This document shows, piece after piece, positions 56,420 through 64,000 of a DNA stretch of 64,000 nt. The first letter of the stretch is position 1, and every line of letters starts with the position of its first letter. A program made the translations under genes and the position numbers. Source of the DNA: Agrobacterium tumefaciens (GTDB lineage: Bacteria; Pseudomonadota; Alphaproteobacteria; Rhizobiales; Rhizobiaceae). Below the pieces are notes generated by a model. That model worked only from the letters and a program-made list of their open reading frames with translations. It searched no databases and was not told the origin of the DNA. The stretch lies in NCBI GenBank assembly GCA_025560025.1, contig CP048485.1:2386501-2450500 (forward strand), given 5' to 3'.

Positions 56420-57433
56420 TTAATTCATGCTCATGGCGGCAAGCCATTCATCGATCCAGGCCTTGCGGTTTTTTGCCACCTCTTCCGGGTCCATCAGGAA
56501 AGTCTTCTGCGGCACAACGAGCTTTGAAAAAGCCTCGGGCAAAGGCTTGGACGTAGCCGCGACCGGCATCATCCAGTTGTTTTCCGGAATCGCATCCTGA
56601 AAACCTGATGTCAGCGTGAAAGCGAGGAACTGTTTCGCCAGTTCCTTATGCGGCGCGTTTTTGAGAAGGCCGGAAACCTCGATCTGGATGTAATGCCCTT
56701 CGGAGAAAGCGGCCGCCTGGTATCGGTCGGTCTTTTCCGAGACCATATGATAGGCGGGCGACGTGGTATAGGAAAGCACCATCGGTACCTCACCCTTGGT
56801 GAAGAGACCGTAGGATTCCGACCAGCCCGGCGTGACGGTAAGAATACGCTTCCGGAGCTTCGCCCAGGCTTCCGGAGCCTTGTCGCCATAAACCGATTTT
56901 ACCCAGAGCAGCAGGCCAAGCCCCGGCGTGGAGGTGCGCGGATCCTGAATGGCGATCTTCTGCGAGGGATCGCCTTCCACCAGCTCCTTCAGGCTCGTCG
57001 GCGGGCTTTTCACCGTCTGCGTGTCATAGATAACGGCGAAATGACCGTAGTCATAAGGAACGAAAACATCGTCCGTGTAGCCGCCCGGCACCTTGGCCGC
57101 CGATGCATCGATGCCGCTGACATCGAAGAGACCGGTCTGTTTCGCTTCCGCAACAAGATTGGTGTCGAGACCAACGACGACGTCGGCCTTGGACCCCGCC
57201 CCTTCAAGCTTCAGACGATTGAGCAGCGCCACGCCATCCGCCACACCGACGAAGTTGACCGTGCAGTTGCAAACCTTCTCGAAGGCCTCCTTCACCTTGG
57301 GACCGGGACCCCATTCGGAAACGAAGCTCTCATAGGTATAGACGGTCAGTTCCTGCCTATCCTGCGCGACGGCAAGACCGGGCAGAAACAGCGAAGCGGC
57401 AACAAGGGAATTCAGGAAAAGACGACGGCGCAC
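56420..57433 (-). CDS. thiB: Thiamine-binding periplasmic protein ThiB
   Basis: 337 residues from GTG 57433 with GAGGAGG six bases upstream; the longer frame up to 57550 runs back into the riboswitch and is not translated. Signal peptide [23 protein letters not shown]. The mature protein begins with the ThiB-like [18 protein letters not shown], and the segment [12 protein letters not shown] lies in the ligand cleft. It captures thiamine, TMP and TPP in the periplasm. First gene of thiBPQ. Confidence 0.95.
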   Translation of the reverse strand: MRRRLFLNSLVAASLFLPGLAVAQDRQELTVYTYESFVSEWGPGPKVKEAFEKVCNCTVNFVGVADGVALLNRLKLEGAGSKADVVVGLDTNLVAEAKQTGLFDVSGIDASAAKVPGGYTDDVFVPYDYGHFAVIYDTQTVKSPPTSLKELVEGDPSQKIAIQDPRTSTPGLGLLLWVKSVYGDKAPEAWAKLRKRILTVTPGWSESYGLFTKGEVPMVLSYTTSPAYHMVSEKTDRYQAAAFSEGHYIQIEVSGLLKNAPHKELAKQFLAFTLTSGFQDAIPENNWMMPVAATSKPLPEAFSKLVVPQKTFLMDPEEVAKNRKAWIDEWLAAMSMN

Positions 57434-57481
57434 GGGTACCTCCTCAAAACAAAAAGGGAAATAGCCGCTTGCCTTGAAGCC

Positions 57482-57575
57482 GTCTAATCCCTCCGCCGGT
57501 ATGAACCGGATCAGGTTCTTCGGGTTGGCAAGCCTCTCAGCCTTTTGCACGCAAGCACAAAAGACACCCCGTTAG
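57482..57575 (-). promoter_or_regulatory. TPP riboswitch (THI box)
   Basis: Read on the minus strand, the stretch runs GGGGTG...GCTGAGA...GAACCTGATCCGGTTC...ACCGGCGGAGGGA, the invariant parts of the TPP aptamer in order, ending about 45 bases before the GTG of thiB. TPP binding should lower thiBPQ expression, in this group usually by hiding the ribosome-binding site. I see no strong terminator between it and thiB, which agrees with translational control. Confidence 0.93.
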
Positions 57576-57626
57576 ATCATGATGATGATGTAGTCCCGCT
57601 GTCGCTGATTGGCAAGATGGCCGAGA

Positions 57627-58019
57627 TCAGCCCTGCGCCGTCATATGGACCAGTTCCCAGACGTGACCGTCGGGATCCTGAAAGCTGCCAGCATACATGA
57701 AGCCATGGTCCTGAACGGGTTTCCAGCCGCTTCCGCCGGAAGCAAGCGCCGTTTCGATCATCCGGTCGATTTCTTCGCGGCTTCCCGCCGTAAGACAGGT
57801 CAGCACCTCTGTGCTGCGCGTCGCATCGGCTATATCGCCATTGATGAAATCGCGGAAACGCTCTTCCTGAAGCAGCATCACGAAGATGTTCTCCTCAACG
57901 ATCATGCAGAGCGTGCGGTCATCCGAATATTCCGGATTAAAGCTGAAACCCAGAGCCGTAAAAAAGCTTCTCGATGTCTCGATATTCTTGACCGGCAGAT
58001 TGACGAAGATCATGCGCAT
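57627..58019 (-). CDS. VOC superfamily (glyoxalase/bleomycin resistance-like) protein
   Basis: 130 residues from ATG 58019 (MRMIFVNLPVKN), GGAGGAG 10 bases upstream; the frame to 58091 is not needed. Two beta-alpha-beta-beta-beta repeats: IFVNLPVKNIETSRSFFTALGF and the second half with DHGFMYAGSFQDPDGHVWELVHM, whose DPDGHVWE is the VOC signature. It resembles the PhnB-like/glyoxalase-like group; no substrate can be named. Lies between the ABC-F gene and the TPP riboswitch. Confidence 0.88.
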   Translation of the reverse strand: MRMIFVNLPVKNIETSRSFFTALGFSFNPEYSDDRTLCMIVEENIFVMLLQEERFRDFINGDIADATRSTEVLTCLTAGSREEIDRMIETALASGGSGWKPVQDHGFMYAGSFQDPDGHVWELVHMTAQG

Positions 58020-58111
58020 TTTCTGAACTCCTCCGAACCGGGACAGGAAACGGCAATTCCGCCTCCCTGTCAAAGGCGGATGAGATATCAATCAAGAAAT
58101 CGCAACCGCCG

Positions 58112-59938
58112 TCAGCCTTCGATTTCCTCACGCAGCATCTCCAGCTCCAGCCATTCCTCTTCCATGGCTTCAAGCTTTTCGCGCAGCTTTGTCATTTCCT
58201 GCGCCAGCGTGTTGAAGGCGGCCGGGTCCTTGGCAAAGAGATTGGGATCAGCCATGCGCTGCTCACGTTTTGCGATTTCGCCCTGCGCCTTTTCCATCTC
58301 CTTGGGAAGGTTTTCGAGCGCGAATTTCTGCTTGAAGGAAAGCTTGGCCTTGGCCTTTGAGGGATCCTGCGATGCGGAGGCGGAAGGTGCGGCCTTCGCC
58401 TTTTCCTGCTTCTCCGCCTTGCGTTTTTCTTCCGTCGCACCCTTGCGCTGCGCCATCATGTCCGAATAGCCGCCAGCATATTCGATCCAGCGTCCGTCCG
58501 GTTGATCCGGATTGGCGGGCGCGATGGTGGAAGTGACGGTACGGTCGAGAAAATCGCGGTCGTGGCTGACGAGGATGACGGTGCCCGAAAAGCCCGCTAC
58601 GATTTCCTGCAACAGATCGAGCGTTTCGATATCGAGATCGTTGGTCGGCTCGTCCAGGATCAGGAGGTTGGTCGGCCTTGCCAGAATACGCGCCAGAATA
58701 AGACGGGCGCGCTCCCCCCCGGAAAGATTGCGGATTGGCGTGCGCGCCTGTTCCGGCTGGAACAGGAAGTCCTTCATATAGCCCGTCACATGTTTCAATT
58801 CGCCATTGACCAGCAGATTATCGCCGCGCCCGTCAGTCAGGTAATGCGCGAGCGTATCGTTTGGATTGAGATCCTCGCGCTTCTGGTCAAGCGTCGCAAT
58901 TTCCAGATTGGTGCCGAGCTTCACCGTGCCGCTATCGGGCTCAAGCTGACCGGTCAGCATCTTCAGAAGTGTTGTCTTGCCCGCGCCGTTCGGACCGACA
59001 AGACCGATGCAATCGCCGCGATGGACGCGCAGTGAAAACGGCGCGATGATCACGCGCTCGCCGTAAGACTTGGTGATGGCTTCGGCCTCGATGACCAGCT
59101 TGCCGGATTCCCGCACGTCCGCGGCCGTCGCCTGCACCGCACCCTGCGGTCCCTTGTGGCCGCGATATTCCGCGCGCATGGCCTGGAGCTCGCCGACGCG
59201 GCGCATGTTACGCTTGCGCCGCGCGGTCACACCATAACGCATCCAGTGTTCTTCACGCTCGATGGCCTTGCCGAGCTTGTGCTGCTCCAGTTCTTCCTCT
59301 TCCAGCACTTTGTCGCGCCATTCCTCGAAATGGGCAAAACCGCGGTTGAGACGACGGGACTGGCCGCGATCGAGCCACACGGTGGAGGTCGAAACCTTCT
59401 CGAGAAAACGCCGGTCATGCGAAATCAGCACAAGCGCGCTGCGCGTCTGCTGCAACTCGCTTTCAAGCCATTCAATCGTGGGCAGATCCAGATGGTTGGT
59501 CGGCTCGTCCAGCATCAGAATATCGGGTTCGGGCGCCATGACACGGGCAAGGGCCGCGCGCCGCGCTTCGCCGCCGGAAAGGCTTTCCGGATGTTCCTGT
59601 CCCGTCAGGCCGAGATGCTCGAGCAGGTAAGTAACGCGATAGGGATCATCACCCGGCCCCAACCCCGCTTCGGCATAGGCCTGAACGGTATCGTAACCGG
59701 CAAAATCCGGCGCCTGCTCCAGATAGCGGATGGTGGCAGCGGGATGACGGAAAACCTCGCCCGACTGCGCCTCGACCAGACCGGCGGCGATCTTCATCAG
59801 GGTTGACTTGCCCGAACCATTTCGCCCGACAAGGCAGATGCGATCGCCCGGTTCCACCTGGAGATTGGCACCATCGAGCAGCGGGGTCACGCCGAAGGTC
59901 AGCTTGATGTCATCGAGTTTCAAAATAGGGGGTGCCAA
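58112..59938 (-). CDS. ABC-F family ATPase (Uup-like)
   Basis: 608 residues with two ABC domains in one chain and no membrane helix. Walker A GRNGSGKST and GPNGAGKTT, signatures LSGGEARRAALARV and LSGGERARLILARI, Walker B pairs LMLDEPTNHLD and LILDEPTNDLD. The middle linker is arginine and glutamate rich and the C-terminus ends in a charged coiled coil (EKEQKAKAAPSASASQ then EMTKLREKLEAMEEEWLELEML). Such tails match Uup. ABC-F proteins act on ribosomes; resistance cannot be inferred. Confidence 0.93.
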   Translation of the reverse strand: MAPPILKLDDIKLTFGVTPLLDGANLQVEPGDRICLVGRNGSGKSTLMKIAAGLVEAQSGEVFRHPAATIRYLEQAPDFAGYDTVQAYAEAGLGPGDDPYRVTYLLEHLGLTGQEHPESLSGGEARRAALARVMAPEPDILMLDEPTNHLDLPTIEWLESELQQTRSALVLISHDRRFLEKVSTSTVWLDRGQSRRLNRGFAHFEEWRDKVLEEEELEQHKLGKAIEREEHWMRYGVTARRKRNMRRVGELQAMRAEYRGHKGPQGAVQATAADVRESGKLVIEAEAITKSYGERVIIAPFSLRVHRGDCIGLVGPNGAGKTTLLKMLTGQLEPDSGTVKLGTNLEIATLDQKREDLNPNDTLAHYLTDGRGDNLLVNGELKHVTGYMKDFLFQPEQARTPIRNLSGGERARLILARILARPTNLLILDEPTNDLDIETLDLLQEIVAGFSGTVILVSHDRDFLDRTVTSTIAPANPDQPDGRWIEYAGGYSDMMAQRKGATEEKRKAEKQEKAKAAPSASASQDPSKAKAKLSFKQKFALENLPKEMEKAQGEIAKREQRMADPNLFAKDPAAFNTLAQEMTKLREKLEAMEEEWLELEMLREEIEG

Positions 59939-59942
59939 GGCG

Positions 59943-60596
59943 TCAGGCTCCGGTCAGATCATAAGGGCGGGCGAGCACGATGGCTTTTCCGCTTTTCAGC
60001 GAGAAATGCACGGGGCCGCCATTCGCGACATTGGAAATAGTGCGGGACGAACCGAAAGCAAGCGCGAAATCCCTGAGCGGATAACGCACATTTTCAATAT
60101 CAAGCCCCGCAAGGGTGGTGAGCCCGGCGACAGAAAACAGCGAACCAGGCGGAAGATCGATATCCAGTGATCCGGCAAGCAGCGGTCGCGCCTCCTCTTC
60201 ACCGGAGGTCAGCGTAACCTTCAAACCCTGTTCGGCGAGCGCCACCGCATAAAGAAGATGCTGAAGCGCATGGTCGCTTCTCGCACCTCCAAGTGCACCG
60301 ACCAGCAGCAGCGAGCGCGCACCGCGGGAGAGCGCCTCCGAGACCGCAATCTCGCCATCTGTCACAGCCTTTGCAGCCGGATAAGGCTGCCGCGTCACAT
60401 CCGGCCAGGTCTCGAGCAACTCCTTGCTGGCGGAATCGAAATCCCCGACCCAAAGCTCCGGCACAAGCCCAAGCGGCGCGGCATGGCGCATGCCGCCATC
60501 GGCCGCAATCACGCGGCTTTCGGCAACCGCCTCTTCAAGACGATCCGTGACCGTGACATCGCCGCCAAGCAGAATGGTGAAGCGCTCTTTATCCAT
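59943..60596 (-). CDS. thiN: Thiamine pyrophosphokinase
   Basis: 217 residues from ATG 60596 (MDKERFTILLGGDVTVT); a start at 60620 is possible. The fold marks are VIAADGGMRHA (ATP), WVGDFDS (catalytic D-F-D-S) and LGGARSDHALQHL near the middle (thiamine site), then the small beta-sandwich. It turns thiamine directly into TPP. Ends four bases before the ABC-F start, so the two are in one unit. With thiBPQ close by it makes a salvage locus: import, then pyrophosphorylation. Confidence 0.92.
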   Translation of the reverse strand: MDKERFTILLGGDVTVTDRLEEAVAESRVIAADGGMRHAAPLGLVPELWVGDFDSASKELLETWPDVTRQPYPAAKAVTDGEIAVSEALSRGARSLLLVGALGGARSDHALQHLLYAVALAEQGLKVTLTSGEEEARPLLAGSLDIDLPPGSLFSVAGLTTLAGLDIENVRYPLRDFALAFGSSRTISNVANGGPVHFSLKSGKAIVLARPYDLTGA

Positions 60597-60693
60597 GCCC
60601 TGCCTTATCGCAACTGGCACGAAAAGGGAAAGCCGAAACCCGATGAAATCAGCCTATATTGATTTTCGCCGGCTTCGGGATTATGAAACGCCT

Positions 60694-60746
60694 CAGTGGT
60701 GATTTGCCGACCGGCTTGCAGCCACTTTAAAGAAGTCGCTAAAGGG
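60694..60746 (+). promoter_or_regulatory. SAM-II riboswitch (metA motif)
   Basis: The stretch has the conserved SAM-II blocks in order: GGTGATTTG, then GACCGGCTTGCAGCCAC and TTAAA-GAAGTCGCTAAA. The P1 stem is AGTGG (60695-60699) with CCACT (60722-60726); the 3' part forms the pseudoknot. This family was first described upstream of metA in alphaproteobacteria. S-adenosylmethionine binding should reduce metA expression. Here an intrinsic terminator follows at 60771-60803. Confidence 0.93.
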
Positions 60747-60770
60747 TCGAGGAAAAGGGCAATTTCCTGG

Positions 60771-60803
60771 GACCGGCCGCGATTTCGCTGCCGGTTTTTT
60801 TGT
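60771..60803 (+). terminator. Terminator between the SAM-II riboswitch and metA
   Basis: ACCGGC-CGCGATTTCGCT-GCCGGT hairpin (60772-60777 with 60790-60795) then seven Ts, 42 bases before the metA ATG. A second, smaller hairpin AGGAAA/TTTCCT is at 60750-60768. Whether these form in competition with the aptamer is unknown. Confidence 0.75.
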
Positions 60804-60844
60804 TTTCGCAACGTTCTTTACGTCATCCGAAAAGAGAGTTCGAC

Positions 60845-61771
60845 ATGCCGATCAAGATTCCCGATACGCTTCCCGCTTTTGAGACCCTCGTGCATGAGGG
60901 TGTGCGGGTCATGACCGAAACGGCGGCCATCCGGCAGGATATCCGCCCGCTCCAGATCGGGCTTCTCAACCTCATGCCGAACAAGATCAAGACGGAAGTA
61001 CAGATGGCGCGGCTCGTTGGCGCCTCTCCCCTGCAGGTCGAATTTTCGCTGATACGTATCGGCGGCCATCGCGCCAAGAATACGCCGGAAGAACATCTTC
61101 TGTCCTTCTATGAGACCTGGGAAGAAGTACGCCACCGCAAGTTCGACGGCTTCATCATTACCGGCGCGCCCGTCGAGACGCTGGCCTACGAGGACGTGAC
61201 CTACTGGAATGAAATGCAGAAGATTTTCGAATGGACGCAGACCAACGTCCATTCGACGCTAAATGTCTGCTGGGGGGCAATGGCCGCCATCTATCATTTC
61301 CATGGTGTGCCGAAACACGAACTGAAGGAAAAGGCTTTCGGAGTCTATCGTCACCGCAATCTTTGCCCCTCATCGATCTATCTGAACGGCTTTTCGGATG
61401 ATTTCCAGGTACCGGTCTCGCGCTGGACGGAAGTGCGTCGTACCGACATCGAAAAACACCCGAAACTCGAAATTCTGATGGAGTCAGAGGAAATGGGCGT
61501 TTGTCTGGTGCATGAAAAAGAGGGCAACCGGCTCTATATGTTCAACCACGTCGAATATGATTCGACCTCGCTTTCGGACGAATATTTCCGCGACGTGAAC
61601 TCCGGCGTCCCCATCAAGCTGCCGCATGATTATTTTCCGCACAATGATCCGGAACTAGCCCCGCTCAACCGTTGGCGCAGCCATGCCCATCTGTTTTTCG
61701 GCAACTGGATCAACGAGATATACCAGACGACGCCCTACGATCTCGAATCCATCGGCAAACTCGCTGCGTAA
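60845..61771 (+). CDS. metA: Homoserine O-acyltransferase MetA (predicted acetyl type)
   Basis: 308 residues from ATG 60845 ([10 protein letters not shown]). Catalytic Cys142 (LNVCWGAMA), His235 and Glu237 (FNHVEY) are in exactly the E. coli MetA positions. Residue 111, which in MetA enzymes selects the acyl donor, is Glu in GAPVETLAY (Gly in E. coli), predicting acetyl-CoA rather than succinyl-CoA. It starts methionine synthesis from homoserine. Controlled by the SAM-II riboswitch upstream. Frame open to 60800 in the terminator, rejected. Confidence 0.95.
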   Translation: MPIKIPDTLPAFETLVHEGVRVMTETAAIRQDIRPLQIGLLNLMPNKIKTEVQMARLVGASPLQVEFSLIRIGGHRAKNTPEEHLLSFYETWEEVRHRKFDGFIITGAPVETLAYEDVTYWNEMQKIFEWTQTNVHSTLNVCWGAMAAIYHFHGVPKHELKEKAFGVYRHRNLCPSSIYLNGFSDDFQVPVSRWTEVRRTDIEKHPKLEILMESEEMGVCLVHEKEGNRLYMFNHVEYDSTSLSDEYFRDVNSGVPIKLPHDYFPHNDPELAPLNRWRSHAHLFFGNWINEIYQTTPYDLESIGKLAA

Positions 61772-61784
61772 ATTGCGGATTGCG

Positions 61785-61820
61785 AATTGCCGGAAAATGA
61801 CGCAACGTCCGCCGGCAATT
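61785..61820 (+). terminator. Inverted repeat between metA and galM
   Basis: AATTGCCGG (61785-61793) and CCGGCAATT (61812-61820) form a nine-bp stem with an 18-base loop, starting 14 bases past metA. There is no T tract, so it may be a weak terminator or a processing site; the galM ATG is only 24 bases further on. Confidence 0.45.
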
Positions 61821-61843
61821 CACGGCAATCGGAGAATGACGTT

Positions 61844-62863
61844 ATGAGCGACGCGGCGGCACGGGAGAATTTCGGTTTCACGGCGACCGGCGAAAAGGTC
61901 GAACGCGTCACCATCTCGAAAGGCGGTTTGACGGCCAAGGTCATCACCTGGGGCGCGGTCATTCAGGATCTGCGCCTCGAGGGTCACCAGCCGCCGCTCG
62001 TTCTCGGCTTCGATAAATTCGAGGACTACAAATATTCCTCCTATTTCGGTGCCACGCCCGGCCGGAATGCCAACCGGGTCGGTGACGGCAGGTTCGCCAT
62101 CGACGGGCACGAATACCAGCTGGAACTGAACGAAAAGGGCGTGACCCACCTGCATGGCGGCAGCGACGGCATGGGCAAACGCAACTGGATGCTGATGGAA
62201 CATGGCGAAAGCCATGCGGTTCTGCAGATCATCGATCCCGATGGCCGCGCCGGTTATCCCGGCAATTGCACGGTCACCGCCACCTATACGATCCGCGATG
62301 GCGGCGTGCTTTCTGTGGTCTATGAAACGGTGACCGACAAGCCGACCATCGCCAATGTCTGCCAGCATTCCTATTTCAACCTCGACGGTGCGGATACCGC
62401 CCTTGGACATGAGATCAGCATCGCCGCCGACTTTTACCTGCCGACCGACGACAGACAGATACCGACCGGCGAAATCCGTTCCGTCGAAGGCACCGTCTTT
62501 GACCTGCGCCACCCGACGCCGATGCGGCGCAAGGACAATGGCGAACAGGTTCTCTACGACCACAATTTCTGCCTCTCGCCCGAGCGCCGCGCCAAGCGCA
62601 AGGTCGCCCGCGCCTATTCACCGGCCTCCGATATCGCCCTTGAGGTTCACACCACCGAACCCGGTGTGCAGTTCTATTCGGCTTTCAAGCTGAACGTTCC
62701 GGTTCCGGGCCTCGATGGCCGCCACTATGGCCCCTTTGCCGGTTTTTGCCTGGAAACGCAGATATGGCCGGATGCCGTCAATCACCCTGATTTTCCGCAC
62801 GCGATCCTGCGGCCGGGCGAAACCCTGCGTCAGGAAACAGATTATATTTTCACGAAGGGCTGA
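61844..62863 (+). CDS. galM: Aldose 1-epimerase
   Basis: 339 residues from ATG 61844 (MSDAAARENF), GGAG ten bases upstream. The active site is seen in TPGRNANRV (with the N-R pair), HLHGGSDGMGKRNW and QHSYFNLDG, and in the C-terminal FCLETQIWPDAVNHPDFP that carries the general base glutamate. Interconverts alpha and beta anomers of hexoses. No galactose genes nearby. It converges on mtgA, 14 bases apart. Confidence 0.93.
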   Translation: MSDAAARENFGFTATGEKVERVTISKGGLTAKVITWGAVIQDLRLEGHQPPLVLGFDKFEDYKYSSYFGATPGRNANRVGDGRFAIDGHEYQLELNEKGVTHLHGGSDGMGKRNWMLMEHGESHAVLQIIDPDGRAGYPGNCTVTATYTIRDGGVLSVVYETVTDKPTIANVCQHSYFNLDGADTALGHEISIAADFYLPTDDRQIPTGEIRSVEGTVFDLRHPTPMRRKDNGEQVLYDHNFCLSPERRAKRKVARAYSPASDIALEVHTTEPGVQFYSAFKLNVPVPGLDGRHYGPFAGFCLETQIWPDAVNHPDFPHAILRPGETLRQETDYIFTKG

Positions 62864-62877
62864 GTGGACGGGCTGGT

Positions 62878-63669
62878 TCAGTCCAGCACGCAACCGACAT
62901 AGGCACCCGAGGCCCGGGCGCGCCGCTCAATAAGGCCAGCCAGCCGTTGCAGACCGCGACCCGGTTTGCTGGCGACCCGGTCAATGGGATTGGGTAGTGA
63001 AACGGCAAGCAGCGCCGCCTGACGGGAACTGAGCTTTGCCGCCGGCACCTTGAAATGATGCTGCGCGGCGGCCTCGATGCCATAGATGCCCGGTCCCCAT
63101 TCGGCAACGTTGAGATAGATCTCCATCATCCGTTTTTTCGACCAGACGAAATCAGCCGCAATCGCCAGCGGCAGTTCCAGTCCCTTGCGCAGGAAAGAAC
63201 GGCCGTTCCATAAAAACAGGTTCTTGGCCGTCTGCATCGGAATGGTGCTTGCGCCGCGGGTGGAGGCCCCATCGAGCGCATTGCTGACCACGGATTGCAT
63301 CTGGTTCCAGTCCACGCCGCCATGGAAACAGAATTGCCCGTCCTCGGACATCATCACGGATTGCACAAGGCGCGGCGAAATATCCTCAAGCGGCACCCAG
63401 CGCCGGTCATATCCCTGCAGGGTCACCAGATCGGCAAGCATCAGCGTTGAGACCGGCCGGAAGAACGGCAGGGCATAGACCGGGATCAGCAGATAGGGCA
63501 GGATCAGCAATGCCAGCAAGGTCATGACGATGCGCTTGGCCAACGTGCGAAAATCCACCTTCGGACTGCTCCGGTCTTCCGCCAGCACGGCGTAATCTGC
63601 GTCGCTTTCAGGCGTACTGCTCAATATCGGTCCCAGCCCCGCGCCAAATCGAAGCCTTTCATAGTCCAT
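62878..63669 (-). CDS. mtgA: Monofunctional peptidoglycan transglycosylase MtgA
   Basis: 263 residues from ATG 63669 (MDYERLRFG), with AAGG upstream; GTG 63717 would add 16 residues but has no ribosome-binding site. One membrane helix (about 55-78, [20 protein letters not shown]), then the GT51 domain with motif 1 [14 protein letters not shown], motif 2 [16 protein letters not shown] and motif 3 [19 protein letters not shown]. It polymerises lipid II glycan strands in the periplasm. No transpeptidase domain. Confidence 0.95.
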   Translation of the reverse strand: MDYERLRFGAGLGPILSSTPESDADYAVLAEDRSSPKVDFRTLAKRIVMTLLALLILPYLLIPVYALPFFRPVSTLMLADLVTLQGYDRRWVPLEDISPRLVQSVMMSEDGQFCFHGGVDWNQMQSVVSNALDGASTRGASTIPMQTAKNLFLWNGRSFLRKGLELPLAIAADFVWSKKRMMEIYLNVAEWGPGIYGIEAAAQHHFKVPAAKLSSRQAALLAVSLPNPIDRVASKPGRGLQRLAGLIERRARASGAYVGCVLD

Positions 63670-63744
63670 CGCCGCCTTCAAGGCGAGTCCGGTCAAACAC
63701 TTGCGCTCCGGAATCACAAAAAGGTTTGCTTGGCCCGGCGCGGC

Positions 63745-64000
63745 ATGCCAAAGAGCGGCATGGACGCTCAGATGACGAATTTCGAAACAAGGCTGCGCGA
63801 AAACGCGGCAAAGACCGAAGCCTTGCTTGGCCGCCTGCTATCCGCAGAGACGCGCACGGACGAGATCACGCGTCCGCAAAACCTGCTCGAAGCCATGCGC
63901 CATGGCGTGCTGAACGGCGGCAAACGCCTTCGGCCTTTCCTCGTCATTGAAAGCGCTGCCCTGCTTGGTGGAGATGCCGACGCTGCCCATTATGTCGGTG
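63745..64000 (+). CDS. Polyprenyl synthetase, 5' part (cut by the window end)
   Basis: An open frame from ATG 63745 (other in-frame ATGs at 63760 and 63772) runs to the end of the window. It reads [20 protein letters not shown] followed by [11 protein letters not shown], the N-terminal G-G-K-R-x-R-P signature of trans-prenyl transferases (farnesyl/geranylgeranyl diphosphate synthases). The aspartate-rich motifs must lie beyond the window. Divergent from mtgA, a neighbour pair often seen in Rhizobiales. Confidence 0.85.
   Translation, partial: MPKSGMDAQMTNFETRLRENAAKTEALLGRLLSAETRTDEITRPQNLLEAMRHGVLNGGKRLRPFLVIESAALLGGDADAAHYVG

Noticed and set aside
1-64000. tRNA, rRNA, tmRNA, CRISPR arrays or a replication origin
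   Set aside because: I looked for cloverleaf-like and spaced-repeat patterns and for DnaA-box clusters by eye and found none; a covariance-model scan could still reveal a small RNA.

Overview
This window reads as a chromosomal segment of an alphaproteobacterium of the Rhizobiaceae, most likely an Agrobacterium (A. tumefaciens/fabrum group). The reasons are the high-GC, NNC/NNG-rich codon use, an IalB-family periplasmic protein, a DUF2794 protein, a SAM-II riboswitch in front of metA, a rhizobial-type palindromic intergenic repeat, and the order ffh - chorismate mutase - rpsP - rimM - trmD - rplS. The species name is inferred from gene content and recalled synteny, not from a database match. 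I see no rRNA, tRNA, CRISPR array, transposase, integrase or replication origin.

Layout. 1-9.7 kb: GNAT acetyltransferase, TypA/BipA GTPase, a Dcp-like M3 peptidase, an unknown small protein, a MarR regulator with a Bcr/CflA drug exporter, argG and an SDR enzyme. 9.8-18.2 kb: a LysE exporter, a three-gene ABC uptake system of the TrpXYZ-like type, rlmN, ialB-like, a YkvA-like membrane protein, phhB, a low-molecular-weight phosphatase, thpR and a TesA-like esterase. 18.2-27.0 kb: the ybbA-ybbP exporter pair (divergent from tesA, as in E. coli), a Bax-inhibitor-1 protein, DUF2794, DUF1223 and acnA. 27.3-30.4 kb: the cytochrome c maturation operon ccmABCDG, carrying a 156-bp palindromic repeat between ccmA and ccmB. 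30.4-37.9 kb: a diguanylate cyclase, the coupled operon dapF-mtaB-ftsY-yciB-UPF0314, and a Tat-exported metallo-hydrolase. 38.2-43.4 kb: the SRP/ribosome cluster and a TSUP permease. 43.6-47.8 kb: a type I secretion ATPase, its HlyD-type adaptor and a small cysteine-free RTX protein that is the probable substrate. 47.9-53.8 kb: an MFS transporter, leuC, a DinB protein, a frameshifted TetR gene and an M48 lipoprotein protease. 54.1-60.6 kb: a thiamine locus (TPP riboswitch with thiBPQ, then VOC, ABC-F and thiN). 60.7-64.0 kb: SAM-II riboswitch with metA, galM, mtgA and the start of a polyprenyl synthetase that runs off the window.

How it fits together. Most of the window is housekeeping: translation and protein targeting (typA, ffh, ftsY, rpsP, rplS, rimM, trmD, rlmN, mtaB), central and amino-acid metabolism (acnA, argG, leuC, dapF, metA), cytochrome c biogenesis and thiamine salvage. 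The accessory-looking part is the type I secretion cassette, whose RTX gene sits behind an AT-rich leader quite unlike its surroundings. The observations most worth a second look are: (1) the repeat between ccmA and ccmB is read through by an open frame that overlaps both neighbours by ATGA, so translational coupling may survive the insertion; (2) the T1SS/RTX cassette; (3) MetA carries Glu at position 111, which predicts acetyl-CoA use, and its SAM-II aptamer is followed by an intrinsic terminator; (4) the TetR gene next to dinB is broken by a one-base loss; (5) a short open frame lies directly in front of leuC.
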